Assembly (NCBI RefSeq): GCF_028463845.1
Contig: NZ_CP116805.1
Location: 682,001 to 746,000 of the forward strand
Length of the DNA: 64,000 nt
Source of the DNA: Gimibacter soli
Lineage (GTDB): Bacteria > Pseudomonadota > Alphaproteobacteria > Sphingomonadales > Kordiimonadaceae
Direction: 5' to 3'
In this document: positions 7,257 through 17,127 of the stretch, one piece after another
Layout: each line of letters starts with the position of its first letter
Position numbering within the stretch: position 1 is the stretch's first letter
The notes under the pieces: model-generated
The model's input: the letters and a program-made list of their open reading frames with translations, nothing else
Told to the model about the DNA's origin: nothing
The model's database searches: none
Made by a program: the position numbers and the translations under genes

Positions 7257-9545
7257 ATGAATGACGGACGCACATCCGAACACGCCCATATGGACCGGCA
7301 GGTAAAACGCTGGGCCGCCGTTGCCGTTATCCTTATCCTGCTTGTTGCTACCCTTGGCGCTGCGACCACGGTCTCGGCCATCCGCTCCACCGTGCGGGCG
7401 GAGCTTCTGCAAACCATGACGGTGGTGCTCGATTCAAGTAACGATGCCCTCAGCGAGTGGGTGGAACACCAGCGACGCTCGCTCGATTACCCCACCCATA
7501 ATTCCGAGGTGATGGCCGCCACCGATGAACTTCTGGCCACCGCTGCATCAGGCGGGGCCGGGGACCTTGCTGAGCATCCGGCGCAGCGTGCGCTGCGTGA
7601 TGCTGTCAGCCTGTGGGTCATCGATCACGCCCTTGTCGGCTATATGGTTGTCTCGCCGGAACGGCTGGTGCTGGCTGCGGCAAGGCCTGCGCTGATCGGC
7701 AGTCATTTTGTGGCCTATCCCGGCAACCTTGACCTGTTCGGGCGGGCGCTGGCGGGCGAATCGGTGCTCACACCGCCCGTCTATGCCCGTATTCCCCTCG
7801 AGATGCCGGACGGGCACATCAGCCATACGGCAAGCACCATTTTCGCCATGGCGCCGATCTTTGGCCCTGACGGCACGGTGAAGGCGGTGTTTGCGGCCCG
7901 CGTCAATACTGCCGGCAGCTTCATGAGCGTGTTCCAGCGCGGCAGGCTTGGCCTGACGGGTGAAACCTATGCCGTCGACAAGTTCGGGCGACTGGCGAGC
8001 GAAAGCCGCTTCACTGACCATCTGCGCGAGATCGGGCTGATCGCGGCGGATGCGCCGAGCATGCTGAATATCGATGTGCGTGATCCGGGCATCAATCTGG
8101 TGACACACCCGCGCGAGCGCACGACGCCGCGCCCCGCCCAGCCGCTGACCAAGATGGCGCACGAGGTGACCAACGGCCGCAGCGGCTATGACATCAAGGG
8201 CTACCGCGACTATCGGGGCGTCATGGTGCTGGGGGCATGGACCTGGAATACCGACCTCGATATCGGCATCGCGACCGAGATCGATCGGGCGGAGGCCTAC
8301 CGGCAGCTCGACCTGATCTCGAACGGTATATATGCCTTCGCGGCGGTTATCGCCTTCTTCTTCATGGTGCTGGTGTTCGGCAGCGCCGGCATCCTGCGCC
8401 GGCTGCGCACCAAGGATGCCGAGATCGAGGGGCGCGACCTGCAGCTGAGGATGATCCTTGATAGCGCCGGGGAAGGGGTTATCGGGGTTGATGCCACGCA
8501 CCGCATGACCTTCGTCAATCCCATGGCCAGCAAGATCCTGGGGTATGAGCCGCAGGAACTGATCGGCCACAATATGCATGCGATGCTGCATCATGCCTAT
8601 GCGAACGGCAGCCCGTACCCGGTGCAATGCTGCCCGGTCTTTGCGGCCTGCGCCGAAAGCCGGTCAAGCACGGTGGATAACGAGGTTTTCTGGCACAAGG
8701 ATGGCCATCCGGTGCCTGTCCGCTATGTCAGCGTACCGATGAGCGACAGCGGACGGGTCAGCGGGGCGGTTGTGACCTTCACGGATGCGAGCCACGATTT
8801 CACCGAACGGCAGGCGAGCGACCGGGCACTGGTCGCCGCACGGTCGGAAAGCAAGGCAAAGTCCGAATATCTGGTGACGATCAGCGAGGAAATCCGCGCC
8901 CCGATGACCGACATCATGGGCGCCACCCGGATGCTCACCGATTCGCCCCTGACCGGCGACCAGCGCGAGACGATCGCCACCATCCGCTCGCATGTCACAT
9001 CGGTCCTGATCATGCTTGATCAGGTCACCCGGTTCTCGGCGCGGATGCAGCGCGACCCGCATGACAATGCCCTTGATTTCGACCTTGTCGAGCTTGTGGA
9101 AGAAGTCCTCGATGGCCGTCAGGCGCAGGTTTCGGTTGCCGAGGCAATGCCGGTGGCAATCCACGCCGATACGGTGACGCTGAAACAGGCGATGGGGCAT
9201 CTTGTGAATGCGGCCTATGCGGCGAGCGGCACAGGCGGGATCAGCGTGCAGCTGAGCGTTGACCAGCAGGTTGGCCCGGCGAATGCCGATGGTGCCTTCC
9301 TGATCAGGGTCACGGTCGAGTATCCGGGCGGTCGGCGCAAGGCCGATGACTATGGCATGGATGCGGCGGCCCTGATGACGCGCGATCTGGTGGCGGTTCT
9401 GGGGGGCACACACGGCGTTTCAACCGGGCCTGACGGCAGCCGCACCCACTGGTTCACCTTCCGCTGCCGCACGGCAGACAAGCGCCCGCCAGCCGGGGGG
9501 GTCAGTCTTTCCAGAAGTAAGGGTCGAACAGCAGGAACAGCGTGA
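7257..9545 (+). CDS. Cache/PAS sensor protein with degenerate histidine-kinase core
   Basis: A 762-residue protein with a membrane helix at about 18-42, a large periplasmic Cache-like sensor region, a second helix at about 357-381, a PAS domain at about 396-515 (ILDSAGEGVIGVDATHRMTFVNP) and a kinase-like core. Where true kinases have SHEIRTPMN this protein has SEEIRAPMTD, so the phospho-acceptor His is Glu544. The ATPase part keeps only traces (HLVNAAYAAS); the usual DTGxG and GxGLG boxes cannot be found. It therefore probably does not autophosphorylate and may act as a sensor scaffold or allosteric partner. The start at 7257 has AGGGG 5 bases upstream; longer frames would read into the tRNA. 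Its end overlaps trkH by 44 bases tail to tail. No response regulator is adjacent. Confidence 0.85.
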   Translation: MNDGRTSEHAHMDRQVKRWAAVAVILILLVATLGAATTVSAIRSTVRAELLQTMTVVLDSSNDALSEWVEHQRRSLDYPTHNSEVMAATDELLATAASGGAGDLAEHPAQRALRDAVSLWVIDHALVGYMVVSPERLVLAAARPALIGSHFVAYPGNLDLFGRALAGESVLTPPVYARIPLEMPDGHISHTASTIFAMAPIFGPDGTVKAVFAARVNTAGSFMSVFQRGRLGLTGETYAVDKFGRLASESRFTDHLREIGLIAADAPSMLNIDVRDPGINLVTHPRERTTPRPAQPLTKMAHEVTNGRSGYDIKGYRDYRGVMVLGAWTWNTDLDIGIATEIDRAEAYRQLDLISNGIYAFAAVIAFFFMVLVFGSAGILRRLRTKDAEIEGRDLQLRMILDSAGEGVIGVDATHRMTFVNPMASKILGYEPQELIGHNMHAMLHHAYANGSPYPVQCCPVFAACAESRSSTVDNEVFWHKDGHPVPVRYVSVPMSDSGRVSGAVVTFTDASHDFTERQASDRALVAARSESKAKSEYLVTISEEIRAPMTDIMGATRMLTDSPLTGDQRETIATIRSHVTSVLIMLDQVTRFSARMQRDPHDNALDFDLVELVEEVLDGRQAQVSVAEAMPVAIHADTVTLKQAMGHLVNAAYAASGTGGISVQLSVDQQVGPANADGAFLIRVTVEYPGGRRKADDYGMDAAALMTRDLVAVLGGTHGVSTGPDGSRTHWFTFRCRTADKRPPAGGVSLSRSKGRTAGTA

Positions 9546-10953
9546 AGATCTCGAGCCGGCCAAGGATCATGGTGAAGGATAGAAGCCATTTGGCCCCGTC
9601 CGGCAGGCTCGCGAAATTGCCCGCAGGCCCGATGATCTGGCCGAGGCCGGGACCAACGTTACTGATGGCCGTGGCAGCCGCCGTAAGCGCGGTGACGAGA
9701 TCAAGCCCCATGAAGGTGAGCGCCAGCGTCACCGCAGCGGTCGACGCGAAATAGGCGGCAAGGAAGGCCAGCACCGAAATCAGCAGCGCTTCGGGCAGGC
9801 GGCGGCCCTGATAGAGCATCACGACGGTGCGGTGCGGGCTCATCAGCTTTTTCATCTGGCCGGTCATGGCGACCCACAGGATCTGGAAGCGGTAAACCTT
9901 GATCCCACCCGAGGTGGAACCCGCACAGCCACCGACGAAGGTGAGAAGGAAGAAGGCGCCAAGGGCGGCCTCCCCCCACGCTGTGTAATCGACGGTCGCG
10001 AAGCCCGTGGTGGTGACGACCGAGACGATATTGAAGGCGGTCAGGCGGATCGCATCCACAAGCGGCATGTGCGTCTTGAGCGACAGCCAGATCGCCATGA
10101 CGCTGACCGTGATGATGAAGAAGCGCATCAGGGCCATGATCTGCGGATCGCGGAAGAAGGCCTTGCGGTCGCCGCGCATCAGGCGGATCCAGGCGTTGAA
10201 GGGCAGTGCGCCTGCGATCATGAAGAAGATCGCCACCCAGTGGATGAAGGGGTTGGTGAAATGCCCGAAGGAGGCGTCATAGTTGGCGAAGCCCCCGGTC
10301 GCCAGTGTCGACATGGCGTGGCAGATGGCATCGAAGCCGGTCATGCCGCCGATATAATAGAGAAGCGCGCACAGGATGGTGAGGCCGGTATAGGCGCCGG
10401 TAATCCAGTTCACCATCTCGGCGGCCTTGGGGATGATCTTTTCCGATTGGTCCGAGCTTTCGGTTTTGAAAAGCTGCATCCCGCCGATCCGGAGGAACGG
10501 CAACAGGATGATGGCCATCACGATGATCCCGATGCCACCGAGCCAGTTGAGGAAGGCCCGCCACAGGAGGATGCCGGTCGGCAGGCTGTCGAGCCCCGAT
10601 ATCACGGTCGACCCTGTCGTCGTGATCCCTGATACCGCCTCGAAATAGGCGTCGGCATAATCGAGGCCGAACTGCAGGAAGGGGAGCGCGGCGAACGCCG
10701 GCAGCACCATCCAGGCAAGTCCGGTGAGGAGGAACCCCTGCCGCAGGTCAAGGATCTGGGTGCCTTCGCCGCGCGTCGCCAAAATCATCAGAAGGCCCGC
10801 AAAGCCCGTGGCAGCGGCCGATACCTCGAAACCGATCAGCAGGTCGCCTTCTGCCCCCACATTCACGAAGAAGGGGATGAACATGAAGAAGGCGAGCCCC
10901 ATCAGGAGGAGGCCGATAACATGAATGACGGGATTGTAGCGGGCTGAAAACAC
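9502..10953 (-). CDS. trkH: Trk potassium uptake transporter, membrane subunit
   Basis: TrkH is the channel-like subunit of the low-affinity K+ uptake system. Starting at the GTG at 10953, which has GAAGG 7 bases upstream, the protein is 483 residues, the usual TrkH length; an earlier start at 11049 would add 32 residues without family character. The four selectivity-filter repeats are visible as GITTTGST, LATGGFA, VTTTGFAT and SNVGPGL, with about ten membrane helices. The partner nucleotide-binding subunit TrkA is not in this window. The 3' end overlaps the sensor gene on the other strand. Confidence 0.95.
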   Translation of the reverse strand: MFSARYNPVIHVIGLLLMGLAFFMFIPFFVNVGAEGDLLIGFEVSAAATGFAGLLMILATRGEGTQILDLRQGFLLTGLAWMVLPAFAALPFLQFGLDYADAYFEAVSGITTTGSTVISGLDSLPTGILLWRAFLNWLGGIGIIVMAIILLPFLRIGGMQLFKTESSDQSEKIIPKAAEMVNWITGAYTGLTILCALLYYIGGMTGFDAICHAMSTLATGGFANYDASFGHFTNPFIHWVAIFFMIAGALPFNAWIRLMRGDRKAFFRDPQIMALMRFFIITVSVMAIWLSLKTHMPLVDAIRLTAFNIVSVVTTTGFATVDYTAWGEAALGAFFLLTFVGGCAGSTSGGIKVYRFQILWVAMTGQMKKLMSPHRTVVMLYQGRRLPEALLISVLAFLAAYFASTAAVTLALTFMGLDLVTALTAAATAISNVGPGLGQIIGPAGNFASLPDGAKWLLSFTMILGRLEIFTLFLLFDPYFWKD

Positions 10954-11081
10954 GGGCGGCCTTCGGGCTCCAGGGGCGGCACATGCCGGTCGGGTGGGCG
11001 CGTGGGGTCGTTGGGCGCCGAGTGTGCAGTCATTGCGAACGACTGTCAATCGGCGCCGGTCAGGCCCCCTTGATCAGGGAA

Positions 11082-11408
11082 TCAGATGTGGAAGCTTTCG
11101 CCGCAGCCGCAGCGACCCTTCTCGTTCGGATTGGTGAAGGTGAAGCCCGTGGAGAAACGGCTTTCTTCCCAGTCCATCCGGGTGCCGAGAAGATACAGAA
11201 GCGACTTGCGGTCGACAAAAACAGCAACGCCGTTTGCCTCGACCTTTTCGTCCGCCGGGTCGGCTTCGGTCACATAGTCGATCTTGTAGCCAAGGCCCGA
11301 ACAGCCCTTGGTGTCGGTGCCAAGCTTCAGCCCGATCGCTTCGGGGCGATTTTCAAGAAGCGCCTTGATGCGCTCGGCGGCCTTGTCGGTGATCTCGATC
11401 ACACTCAT
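11082..11408 (-). CDS. sufA: A-type Fe-S cluster carrier
   Basis: A 108-residue A-type carrier of the IscA/SufA/ErpA family that receives nascent Fe-S clusters and passes them to target proteins. The three cluster-ligand cysteines are in KGCSGLGY and the C-terminal GRCGCGESF. It is the last gene of the suf operon, 15 bases after the sufT-like gene. SufA is preferred to ErpA because of its place in this operon. Confidence 0.93.
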   Translation of the reverse strand: MSVIEITDKAAERIKALLENRPEAIGLKLGTDTKGCSGLGYKIDYVTEADPADEKVEANGVAVFVDRKSLLYLLGTRMDWEESRFSTGFTFTNPNEKGRCGCGESFHI

Positions 11409-11423
11409 GGGTCGGGTCCTTCC

Positions 11424-11939
11424 TTACAGCATGCCAAGCTCGAGCCGCGCTTCGTCGGACATCTTGCTCATGTCCCACGGCGGGTCCCAGACCAGCTTGA
11501 CCTCGGAGCCGTTCACGCCCTCGACGGCATTCACCTTCAGCTCCACCTCGCCCGGCATTGATTCCGCAACCGGGCAATGGGGCGTGGTCAGCGTCATGGT
11601 GACGGTCACCTGGGCCTTGTCGTCCACATCCACCCCGTACACGAGGCCGAGCTCGTAGATATTGACCGGGATTTCGGGATCATAAATCTCGCGCAGGGCT
11701 TCCACCACGCGGTCGGCAATGGTTGCGGCCTCGGCGTCGTCGATGGCTTTGGCCTCGGCAGCTTCCTCGCCTTTCGGCTCAGTCAGAAACTTGTCGAGGA
11801 AATAGCCACCCTCATTCTCGCCCTCGGCTGATGTATCGCCAGCGCGCGGGCGGGTGGAGGGGCGGTTCGGCATATTCTCGGACGGATAATCGCCGCCGAC
11901 CGCCATCACATCGCGTTCCGGTTTGCTCGTCTCGTTCAT
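11424..11939 (-). CDS. sufT: SUF-associated MIP18/DUF59 protein (SufT-like)
   Basis: A 171-residue protein with a variable, acidic N-terminal third (about residues 1-60) and a C-terminal MIP18 (DUF59) domain: ALREIYDPEIPVNIYELGL, TMTLTTPHCPVAE with the conserved Cys, and the closing VWDPPWDMSKMSDEARLELG. Proteins of this type in SUF operons help mature Fe-S proteins. The start overlaps the sufS stop by 4 bases. The N-terminal extension is typical of alphaproteobacterial members. Confidence 0.9.
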   Translation of the reverse strand: MNETSKPERDVMAVGGDYPSENMPNRPSTRPRAGDTSAEGENEGGYFLDKFLTEPKGEEAAEAKAIDDAEAATIADRVVEALREIYDPEIPVNIYELGLVYGVDVDDKAQVTVTMTLTTPHCPVAESMPGEVELKVNAVEGVNGSEVKLVWDPPWDMSKMSDEARLELGML

Positions 11940-13183
11940 CCGAAAATATCCATCACTTTGTTCAGGCCGGCGACCAGCCGGTCGATCTCGTCGCGGGTCG
12001 TATAGATGCCGAAGCTGGCGCGGACGGTGCCCGGGATGCCGAAGCGGTCCATCACCGGCTGGGCGCAGTGGTGCCCGGCGCGGACGGCAATACCCTGCCG
12101 GTCGAGGATCGTGCCGATATCGTGCGGGTGCGCCATATCCATCACGAAGCTGACAAGCGCGCCTTTCTCGGGCGCAGTTCCAATCAGCCGTACGCTATTC
12201 AGGCTGCCAAGCTGCCGGGTGGCATATTCGAGAAGGTCGGCTTCATGGGCATGGATCGCGTCATGCCCGATCCGCTCGATGAAATCGACCGCCGCCTTGA
12301 AGGCGATGCCGCCCGCGATATTCGGCGTGCCGGCCTCGAACTTGTAGGGCAAATCGTTCCATGTGGTCTTGGCGAAGGTCACGGTCTTGATCATGTCGCC
12401 GCCGCCCTGCCACGGGGGCATGGCGTCCAGAAGCCGTTCTTTGCCGTAAATCACGCCGGTGCCGGTGGGGCCGTACATCTTGTGGGCCGAGAAGGCATAG
12501 AAATCGGCGTCCAGATCCTGAACATCGATCTTGAGGTGCGGGGCAGCCTGACAGCCGTCGATGAGGGCGACCGCACCGGCGTCATGCGCCAGCCGGATCA
12601 TTTCCTTCACCGGATTCTGGGTGCCGATCGAATTAGAGATATGCGCTGCACCGACAAGCTTCACCCGGCCAGAGCCGAGCATGGCGCGGTAGGCATCCAT
12701 ATCGAGGCTGCCGTCATCGTTGATCGGCACTGCCTTTACAACAGCACCTTTTTCTTCGGCGAGGATCTGCCACGGCACGATGTTCGAATGGTGCTCCATC
12801 TCGGTCAGCAGGATTTCATCACCCGCCTTGATGTTCGCCCGGCCCCATGTCTGGGCCACAAGGTTGATGCCCTCGGTGGCACCGCGTACGAACAGGCATT
12901 CCAAGGGCTTGGCGGCATTGATGAAACGCGCGATGGCAACGCGGCTGTTTTCATAAGCCTCGGTCGCGTCCTGGCTGAACTTGTAAACACCCCGGTGGAT
13001 GTTCGCATAATAATGCTCGTACAGGTCCTTCTCGGCCTCGATCACAGTGCGCGGCTTTTGGGCGCTTGCCGCAGTATCAAGGAAGGCGAGCGGTTTGCCG
13101 TGCACGGTTTCACCGAGGATCGGGAACTCGGCGCGGATGGCTTCCACGTCAAACGGGATAAGGGTGGCGACGGGGGCGGTCAT
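11936..13183 (-). CDS. sufS: Cysteine desulfurase of the SUF system
   Basis: SufS is a PLP enzyme that takes sulfur from L-cysteine as a persulfide for Fe-S assembly. The 415 residues include the PLP lysine in FSAHKMYGPTG, the RGATEGINLVAQTWG segment and the mobile-loop cysteine in RAGHHCAQP, typical of group II desulfurases. No SufE gene is present in the operon, so the sulfur acceptor is not identified here. The gene overlaps sufD and the sufT-like gene by 4 bases each. Confidence 0.96.
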   Translation of the reverse strand: MTAPVATLIPFDVEAIRAEFPILGETVHGKPLAFLDTAASAQKPRTVIEAEKDLYEHYYANIHRGVYKFSQDATEAYENSRVAIARFINAAKPLECLFVRGATEGINLVAQTWGRANIKAGDEILLTEMEHHSNIVPWQILAEEKGAVVKAVPINDDGSLDMDAYRAMLGSGRVKLVGAAHISNSIGTQNPVKEMIRLAHDAGAVALIDGCQAAPHLKIDVQDLDADFYAFSAHKMYGPTGTGVIYGKERLLDAMPPWQGGGDMIKTVTFAKTTWNDLPYKFEAGTPNIAGGIAFKAAVDFIERIGHDAIHAHEADLLEYATRQLGSLNSVRLIGTAPEKGALVSFVMDMAHPHDIGTILDRQGIAVRAGHHCAQPVMDRFGIPGTVRASFGIYTTRDEIDRLVAGLNKVMDIFG

Positions 13184-14397
13184 GCAGCACCCCCTTCTTC
13201 ATGCGCCTGCATCCAGCCTGCCACGATGGTGGAGACGGTTTCCATGAGGGTCTCGTCGGTCAGGCGCACCAGCGCGTCGCCCATGAAGGCCTCGACAAGC
13301 ATCCGGCGCGCGGTAGCAGGATCAATGCCGCGGGAGGTCAGGTAATGGAACGCCTTGCGGTCCAGTTCACCCACCGTGGCGCCGTGGGCGCATTTCACGT
13401 CGTCGGCGTAAATCTCGAGCTCCGGCTTTGCGTTGGCGCGGGCCGTGCGGTCAAGGAGCAGCGCCTTGAAGGATTGGTTGGCATCGGTTTTCTGTGCCTG
13501 ATGGGCAACCGTCACCTTGCCCTGGAAGGAGGCATGGCCTTTCCCGGCTGCAATCGCGCGGATCACCTGATCGCTATCCGCCCCGCCCACGGCGTGGGTC
13601 ACATGGGTCAGGATATCGTGCGACTGGTGCGCGCCCGCCAGCATCACGCCATCGAAGCTGACATCCGCTTCTTCGCCTTCCACCCTCACATGCGCCTCGA
13701 ACCGGGTGAGCGCGCCACCTGCCATGAGGCCGAAGCCGTGATAGGCACCGCCACCCGCGACGCGCAGATGGGCGCGGCCGGTGTGGAGGGTGGCCTCACC
13801 CTCTTCGATCAGACGCAGGTGCGTAAGGCGTGCGCCCTTCGCCACGGTCACGTCCATTGCCGGATTGGTCCAGGCGCGGGTGTCGCCCGTGAAGCGCTCG
13901 ACAAGCGTCAGCGACGCGCCTTCGGCGAGGCTTACCTTGATGCGGGCATGGGCCGAGCGGCCCTCGGCAGGTGCAATATGGATAATCTCGAAGGCGCCGC
14001 CGTCGGTGCCGGCAGGCACGTCAAGCGCAAGGCCATGACCGGCGAAAAGGGCGGCCAGAAGCGCAGGTGCATCATCACCGAGCGCGAGGCCATCGGCGTT
14101 ATCCAGCGTTTTGGCGAAGGTGGGTGCGGCTGAAAGGTCAGCACGGAAATGCCCGCCCACAAAAACGAGCTGCCCCATGCCAGCCACGAGCGGCGCCGGT
14201 ACCTTGGCGTCCGCCGCGTCAGCGGGCGCGAAGGCTTCGGCCTTCAGGGCCTTCAGGTCGCTATAGCGCCAGGCTTCGGTCTTCAGGTGCGGCCAATCGG
14301 TCGTCGCCAGGCGTTCGCGCGCGGCCGCGCGGAAGGTGCCGAGCCCGTCCTGCGCCTCGGCGAAACCTTCATAGAGCGTATATGCAGCGTTCAGCAT
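13180..14397 (-). CDS. sufD: SufD subunit of the SufBCD scaffold
   Basis: SufD pairs with SufB and SufC to form the Fe-S scaffold complex. The protein has the Arg-rich TEAWRYSDLKAL N-terminal motif and the conserved C-terminal core with DDVKCAHGATVGELD and AFHYLTSRGI. The ATG at 14397 gives 405 residues (MLNAAYTLYEGF); a GTG at 14415 would overlap the sufC stop and add six residues, and neither has an ideal ribosome binding site. It sits between sufC and sufS. Confidence 0.94.
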   Translation of the reverse strand: MLNAAYTLYEGFAEAQDGLGTFRAAARERLATTDWPHLKTEAWRYSDLKALKAEAFAPADAADAKVPAPLVAGMGQLVFVGGHFRADLSAAPTFAKTLDNADGLALGDDAPALLAALFAGHGLALDVPAGTDGGAFEIIHIAPAEGRSAHARIKVSLAEGASLTLVERFTGDTRAWTNPAMDVTVAKGARLTHLRLIEEGEATLHTGRAHLRVAGGGAYHGFGLMAGGALTRFEAHVRVEGEEADVSFDGVMLAGAHQSHDILTHVTHAVGGADSDQVIRAIAAGKGHASFQGKVTVAHQAQKTDANQSFKALLLDRTARANAKPELEIYADDVKCAHGATVGELDRKAFHYLTSRGIDPATARRMLVEAFMGDALVRLTDETLMETVSTIVAGWMQAHEEGGAA

Positions 14398-14411
14398 GGG
14401 TCTATCGTCCC

Positions 14412-15158
14412 TCACGCAACATCCGCGTAACCGCGTTCCTCAAGCTCGCGAGCCAGCGACGGCCCGCCCGAGCGCACGATTTTGCCCTTGGCCATCACAT
14501 GAATGACATCGGGGCGCACATAATCGAGCAGGCGCTGATAGTGCGTGATCAGAAGGATCGCGGTATCGTCGCGGCGCTGGGCGTTGATGCCTTCCGAGAC
14601 GATCCGAAGCGCATCGATATCGAGGCCGGAATCGGTTTCATCAAGGATGGCGAGCGTGGGGTTCAGGACCGCCATCTGCACCATCTCGTTCCGCTTCTTC
14701 TCCCCGCCCGAGAAGCCGACATTCACGAACCGCTTCAGCATGTCCATGTCCATCTTCAGCCCGGCGGCTTTCTCTTTCACGATCTTCATGAATTCGGCGG
14801 CCGAAACTTCGCTTTCGCCCCGGATCTTGCGCTGGCTGTTCAGCGCCGTGCGCAGGAAATTCAGGTTCGAAACGCCGGGGATTTCGACCGGATACTGGAA
14901 GCCGAGGAAGACGCCGGCGGCCGCGCGCTCGTGCGCTCCCAATTCAAGGAGGTCTTCGCCGTTGAAGGCGACACTGCCGCCGGTCACTTCATAATCCTCG
15001 CGGCCCGCAAGCGTGGAGGCGAGGGTCGATTTTCCCGCCCCGTTCGGCCCCATGATGGCATGCACTTCGCCCGGCTTCATCTGGAGCGTGAGGCCGTTCA
15101 GGATCTGCTTGTCGCCGACCTTGACGGTCAGGTTCTGGATATCGAGAAGATTGGTCAT
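14412..15158 (-). CDS. sufC: Fe-S assembly ATPase SufC
   Basis: SufC is the ABC-type ATPase of the SufBCD complex; it is soluble and drives conformational changes in the scaffold. The 248-residue protein has the Walker A GPNGAGKST, the signature segment VGFSGGEKKRNE and the Walker B TLAILDETDSGLD. The start at 15158 (MTNLLDIQNLTVKVGD) is chosen because AAGGAC lies 9 bases upstream and it matches the family N-terminus. Confidence 0.97.
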   Translation of the reverse strand: MTNLLDIQNLTVKVGDKQILNGLTLQMKPGEVHAIMGPNGAGKSTLASTLAGREDYEVTGGSVAFNGEDLLELGAHERAAAGVFLGFQYPVEIPGVSNLNFLRTALNSQRKIRGESEVSAAEFMKIVKEKAAGLKMDMDMLKRFVNVGFSGGEKKRNEMVQMAVLNPTLAILDETDSGLDIDALRIVSEGINAQRRDDTAILLITHYQRLLDYVRPDVIHVMAKGKIVRSGGPSLARELEERGYADVA

Positions 15159-15171
15159 ATCATTGAAGTCC

Positions 15172-16641
15172 TTAGCCGACGCTGCCTTCAAGGCTGATGC
15201 CGAGAAGCTTTTGCGCCTCGACCGCAAATTCCATGGGGAGCTGCTGCATCACTTCCTTGCAGAAGCCGTTCACAATGAGGGCGACCGCCTCTTCCTCGCC
15301 GAGCCCGCGGCTCATGGCGTAGAAGAGCTGGTCTTCCGAAATTTTCGATGTAGTGGCCTCGTGCTCGATCTGGGCCGAGGGGTTATGCACCTCGATATAG
15401 GGCACCGTGTGGGCGCCGCAGTCGCTGGAAACGAGCAAGCTGTCGCACTGGGTAAAGTTGCGCACGCCTTCCGCCCCCGCCAGCACTTTCACAAGGCCGC
15501 GGTAGGTGTTTTGCGAGCGACCCGCCGAGATGCCCTTCGAGATGATCGTCGAGCGCGAGCCCGAACCCATATGGATCATCTTGGTGCCGGTATCGGCCTG
15601 CTGGCGGTTGTTGGTAACAGCCACCGAATAGAACTCGCCGACCGAATTTTCACCCTGCAGCACACAGCTCGGATATTTCCAGGTGATGGCCGAGCCGGTT
15701 TCCACCTGCGTCCAGCTCACCTTCGAGTTTTTGCCTTTGCAGAGGGCGCGTTTGGTGACGAAATTATAGATGCCGCCCTTGCCGTCCTTGTCGCCGGGAT
15801 ACCAGTTCTGGACGGTCGAATATTTGATCTCGGCGTCATCAAGCGCCACGAGTTCAACGACCGCCGCGTGCAGCTGGTTCTCGTCGCGCATCGGGGCGGT
15901 GCAGCCCTCAAGGTACGAGACATAGGCGCCTTCGTCGCACACAATCAGCGTGCGCTCGAACTGGCCGGTATTTTCGGCGTTGATCCGGAAATAGGTGGAC
16001 AGTTCCATCGGACAGCGCACGCCTTTGGGCACATACACAAATGTCCCGTCCGAGAAGACGGCGCAGTTGAGCGCGGCGAAATAATTGTCGCGCACCGGCA
16101 CAACGGTGCCGAGATACTTTTTCACAAGGTCGGGGTATTCGCGCACGGCTTCCGAAATCGACATGAAGATGACACCGGCCTTCTTCAGTTCCTCGCGGAA
16201 TGTGGTCGCGACCGACACGCTGTCGAATACGGCATCAACTGCCACCTTGCGCGCACCTTCAACGCCGGCCAGCACCTTCTGTTCCTCAAGGGGAATGCCG
16301 AGCTTCTTGTATGTCTCAAGAAGGGCGGGGTCGACCTCGTCAAGGCTCTTCGGTTTGTCCTGCGACTTCGGGGCGGCGTAATAATAGATGTCGTTATAGT
16401 CGATCCGCGGGAAATCGAGCTTCGCCCAGTCGGGCTCTTCCATCTTCAGCCAGGCGCGGTAGGCTTTGAGGCGCCATTCGAGCATCCATTCGGGCTCCTG
16501 CTTCTTCGCGGAAATGAAGCGGATCACGTCTTCGTTCAGGCCTTTGGGCGCCATGTCCATCTCGATATCCGAGACGAAGCCATACTTGTATTCGCCCGTC
16601 AGTTCGCGGACCTGTTCCCGGGTTTCTGTCGTGCCAGCCAT
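15172..16641 (-). CDS. sufB: SufB subunit of the SufBCD scaffold
   Basis: SufB is the main scaffold on which the Fe-S cluster is built. The 489 residues match the family, with [18 protein letters not shown] near the start, the long SufBD beta-helix, and the conserved C-terminal [12 protein letters not shown] segment and [18 protein letters not shown]. The ATG at 16641 follows the regulator stop by one base, so translation is probably coupled. It is the first structural gene of the suf operon. Confidence 0.97.
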   Translation of the reverse strand: MAGTTETREQVRELTGEYKYGFVSDIEMDMAPKGLNEDVIRFISAKKQEPEWMLEWRLKAYRAWLKMEEPDWAKLDFPRIDYNDIYYYAAPKSQDKPKSLDEVDPALLETYKKLGIPLEEQKVLAGVEGARKVAVDAVFDSVSVATTFREELKKAGVIFMSISEAVREYPDLVKKYLGTVVPVRDNYFAALNCAVFSDGTFVYVPKGVRCPMELSTYFRINAENTGQFERTLIVCDEGAYVSYLEGCTAPMRDENQLHAAVVELVALDDAEIKYSTVQNWYPGDKDGKGGIYNFVTKRALCKGKNSKVSWTQVETGSAITWKYPSCVLQGENSVGEFYSVAVTNNRQQADTGTKMIHMGSGSRSTIISKGISAGRSQNTYRGLVKVLAGAEGVRNFTQCDSLLVSSDCGAHTVPYIEVHNPSAQIEHEATTSKISEDQLFYAMSRGLGEEEAVALIVNGFCKEVMQQLPMEFAVEAQKLLGISLEGSVG

Positions 16642-16642
16642 A

Positions 16643-17086
16643 TCAAGCTTCCTTGTGCCCGGCGGAGCAGCCGCCAGCGGGCGCTGCAAGCGCCGAGAGT
16701 TTCACGTCATCAAGTGCCCCGCGCACGGCGCCATTGATGACCTGCCAGTGCGGACGCACATTGCATGTATGATCGATGCAGCAGTCCGAGGTTTCGGTAT
16801 CTGCGCAGTGGGTGACCGCGATGGGGCCGTCGACGGCCTCGATGATATCGGCGATCGAGATGGCCTCGGCGCCGCGGGCCAGCGTGTAGCCGCCAGCCAC
16901 ACCCCGGTGGGCCACCAGAACGCCCGAGCGCGACAGAAGATGCAGCACTTTCGATACGGTCGGCAGCGGAATGCCGGTCAGAAGCGACAGGTCCTGCGCG
17001 TTCAGCCGGTTGCCGCCGAGAGCCAGACGGCTCATCAGCACAACAGCATAATCGGCAATGTTGGTCAGCTTCAGCACATCATCCAT
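16643..17086 (-). CDS. Rrf2-family regulator of the suf operon
   Basis: A 147-residue Rrf2/IscR-family repressor. The winged helix is at residues 1-80 ([17 protein letters not shown], [19 protein letters not shown], GGYTLAR). Three cysteines lie in [15 protein letters not shown], the place where IscR-type proteins bind a [2Fe-2S] cluster. It is the first gene of the suf operon and most likely senses Fe-S status to regulate its own operon. The C-terminus adds a short AGGCSAGH stretch with one further Cys. SufR or IscR naming cannot be decided from sequence alone. Confidence 0.92.
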   Translation of the reverse strand: MDDVLKLTNIADYAVVLMSRLALGGNRLNAQDLSLLTGIPLPTVSKVLHLLSRSGVLVAHRGVAGGYTLARGAEAISIADIIEAVDGPIAVTHCADTETSDCCIDHTCNVRPHWQVINGAVRGALDDVKLSALAAPAGGCSAGHKEA

Positions 17087-17127
17087 CCGGGTGCGAGGTC
17101 AGGGCCGAACCGGGGGTTCAGCAAATC

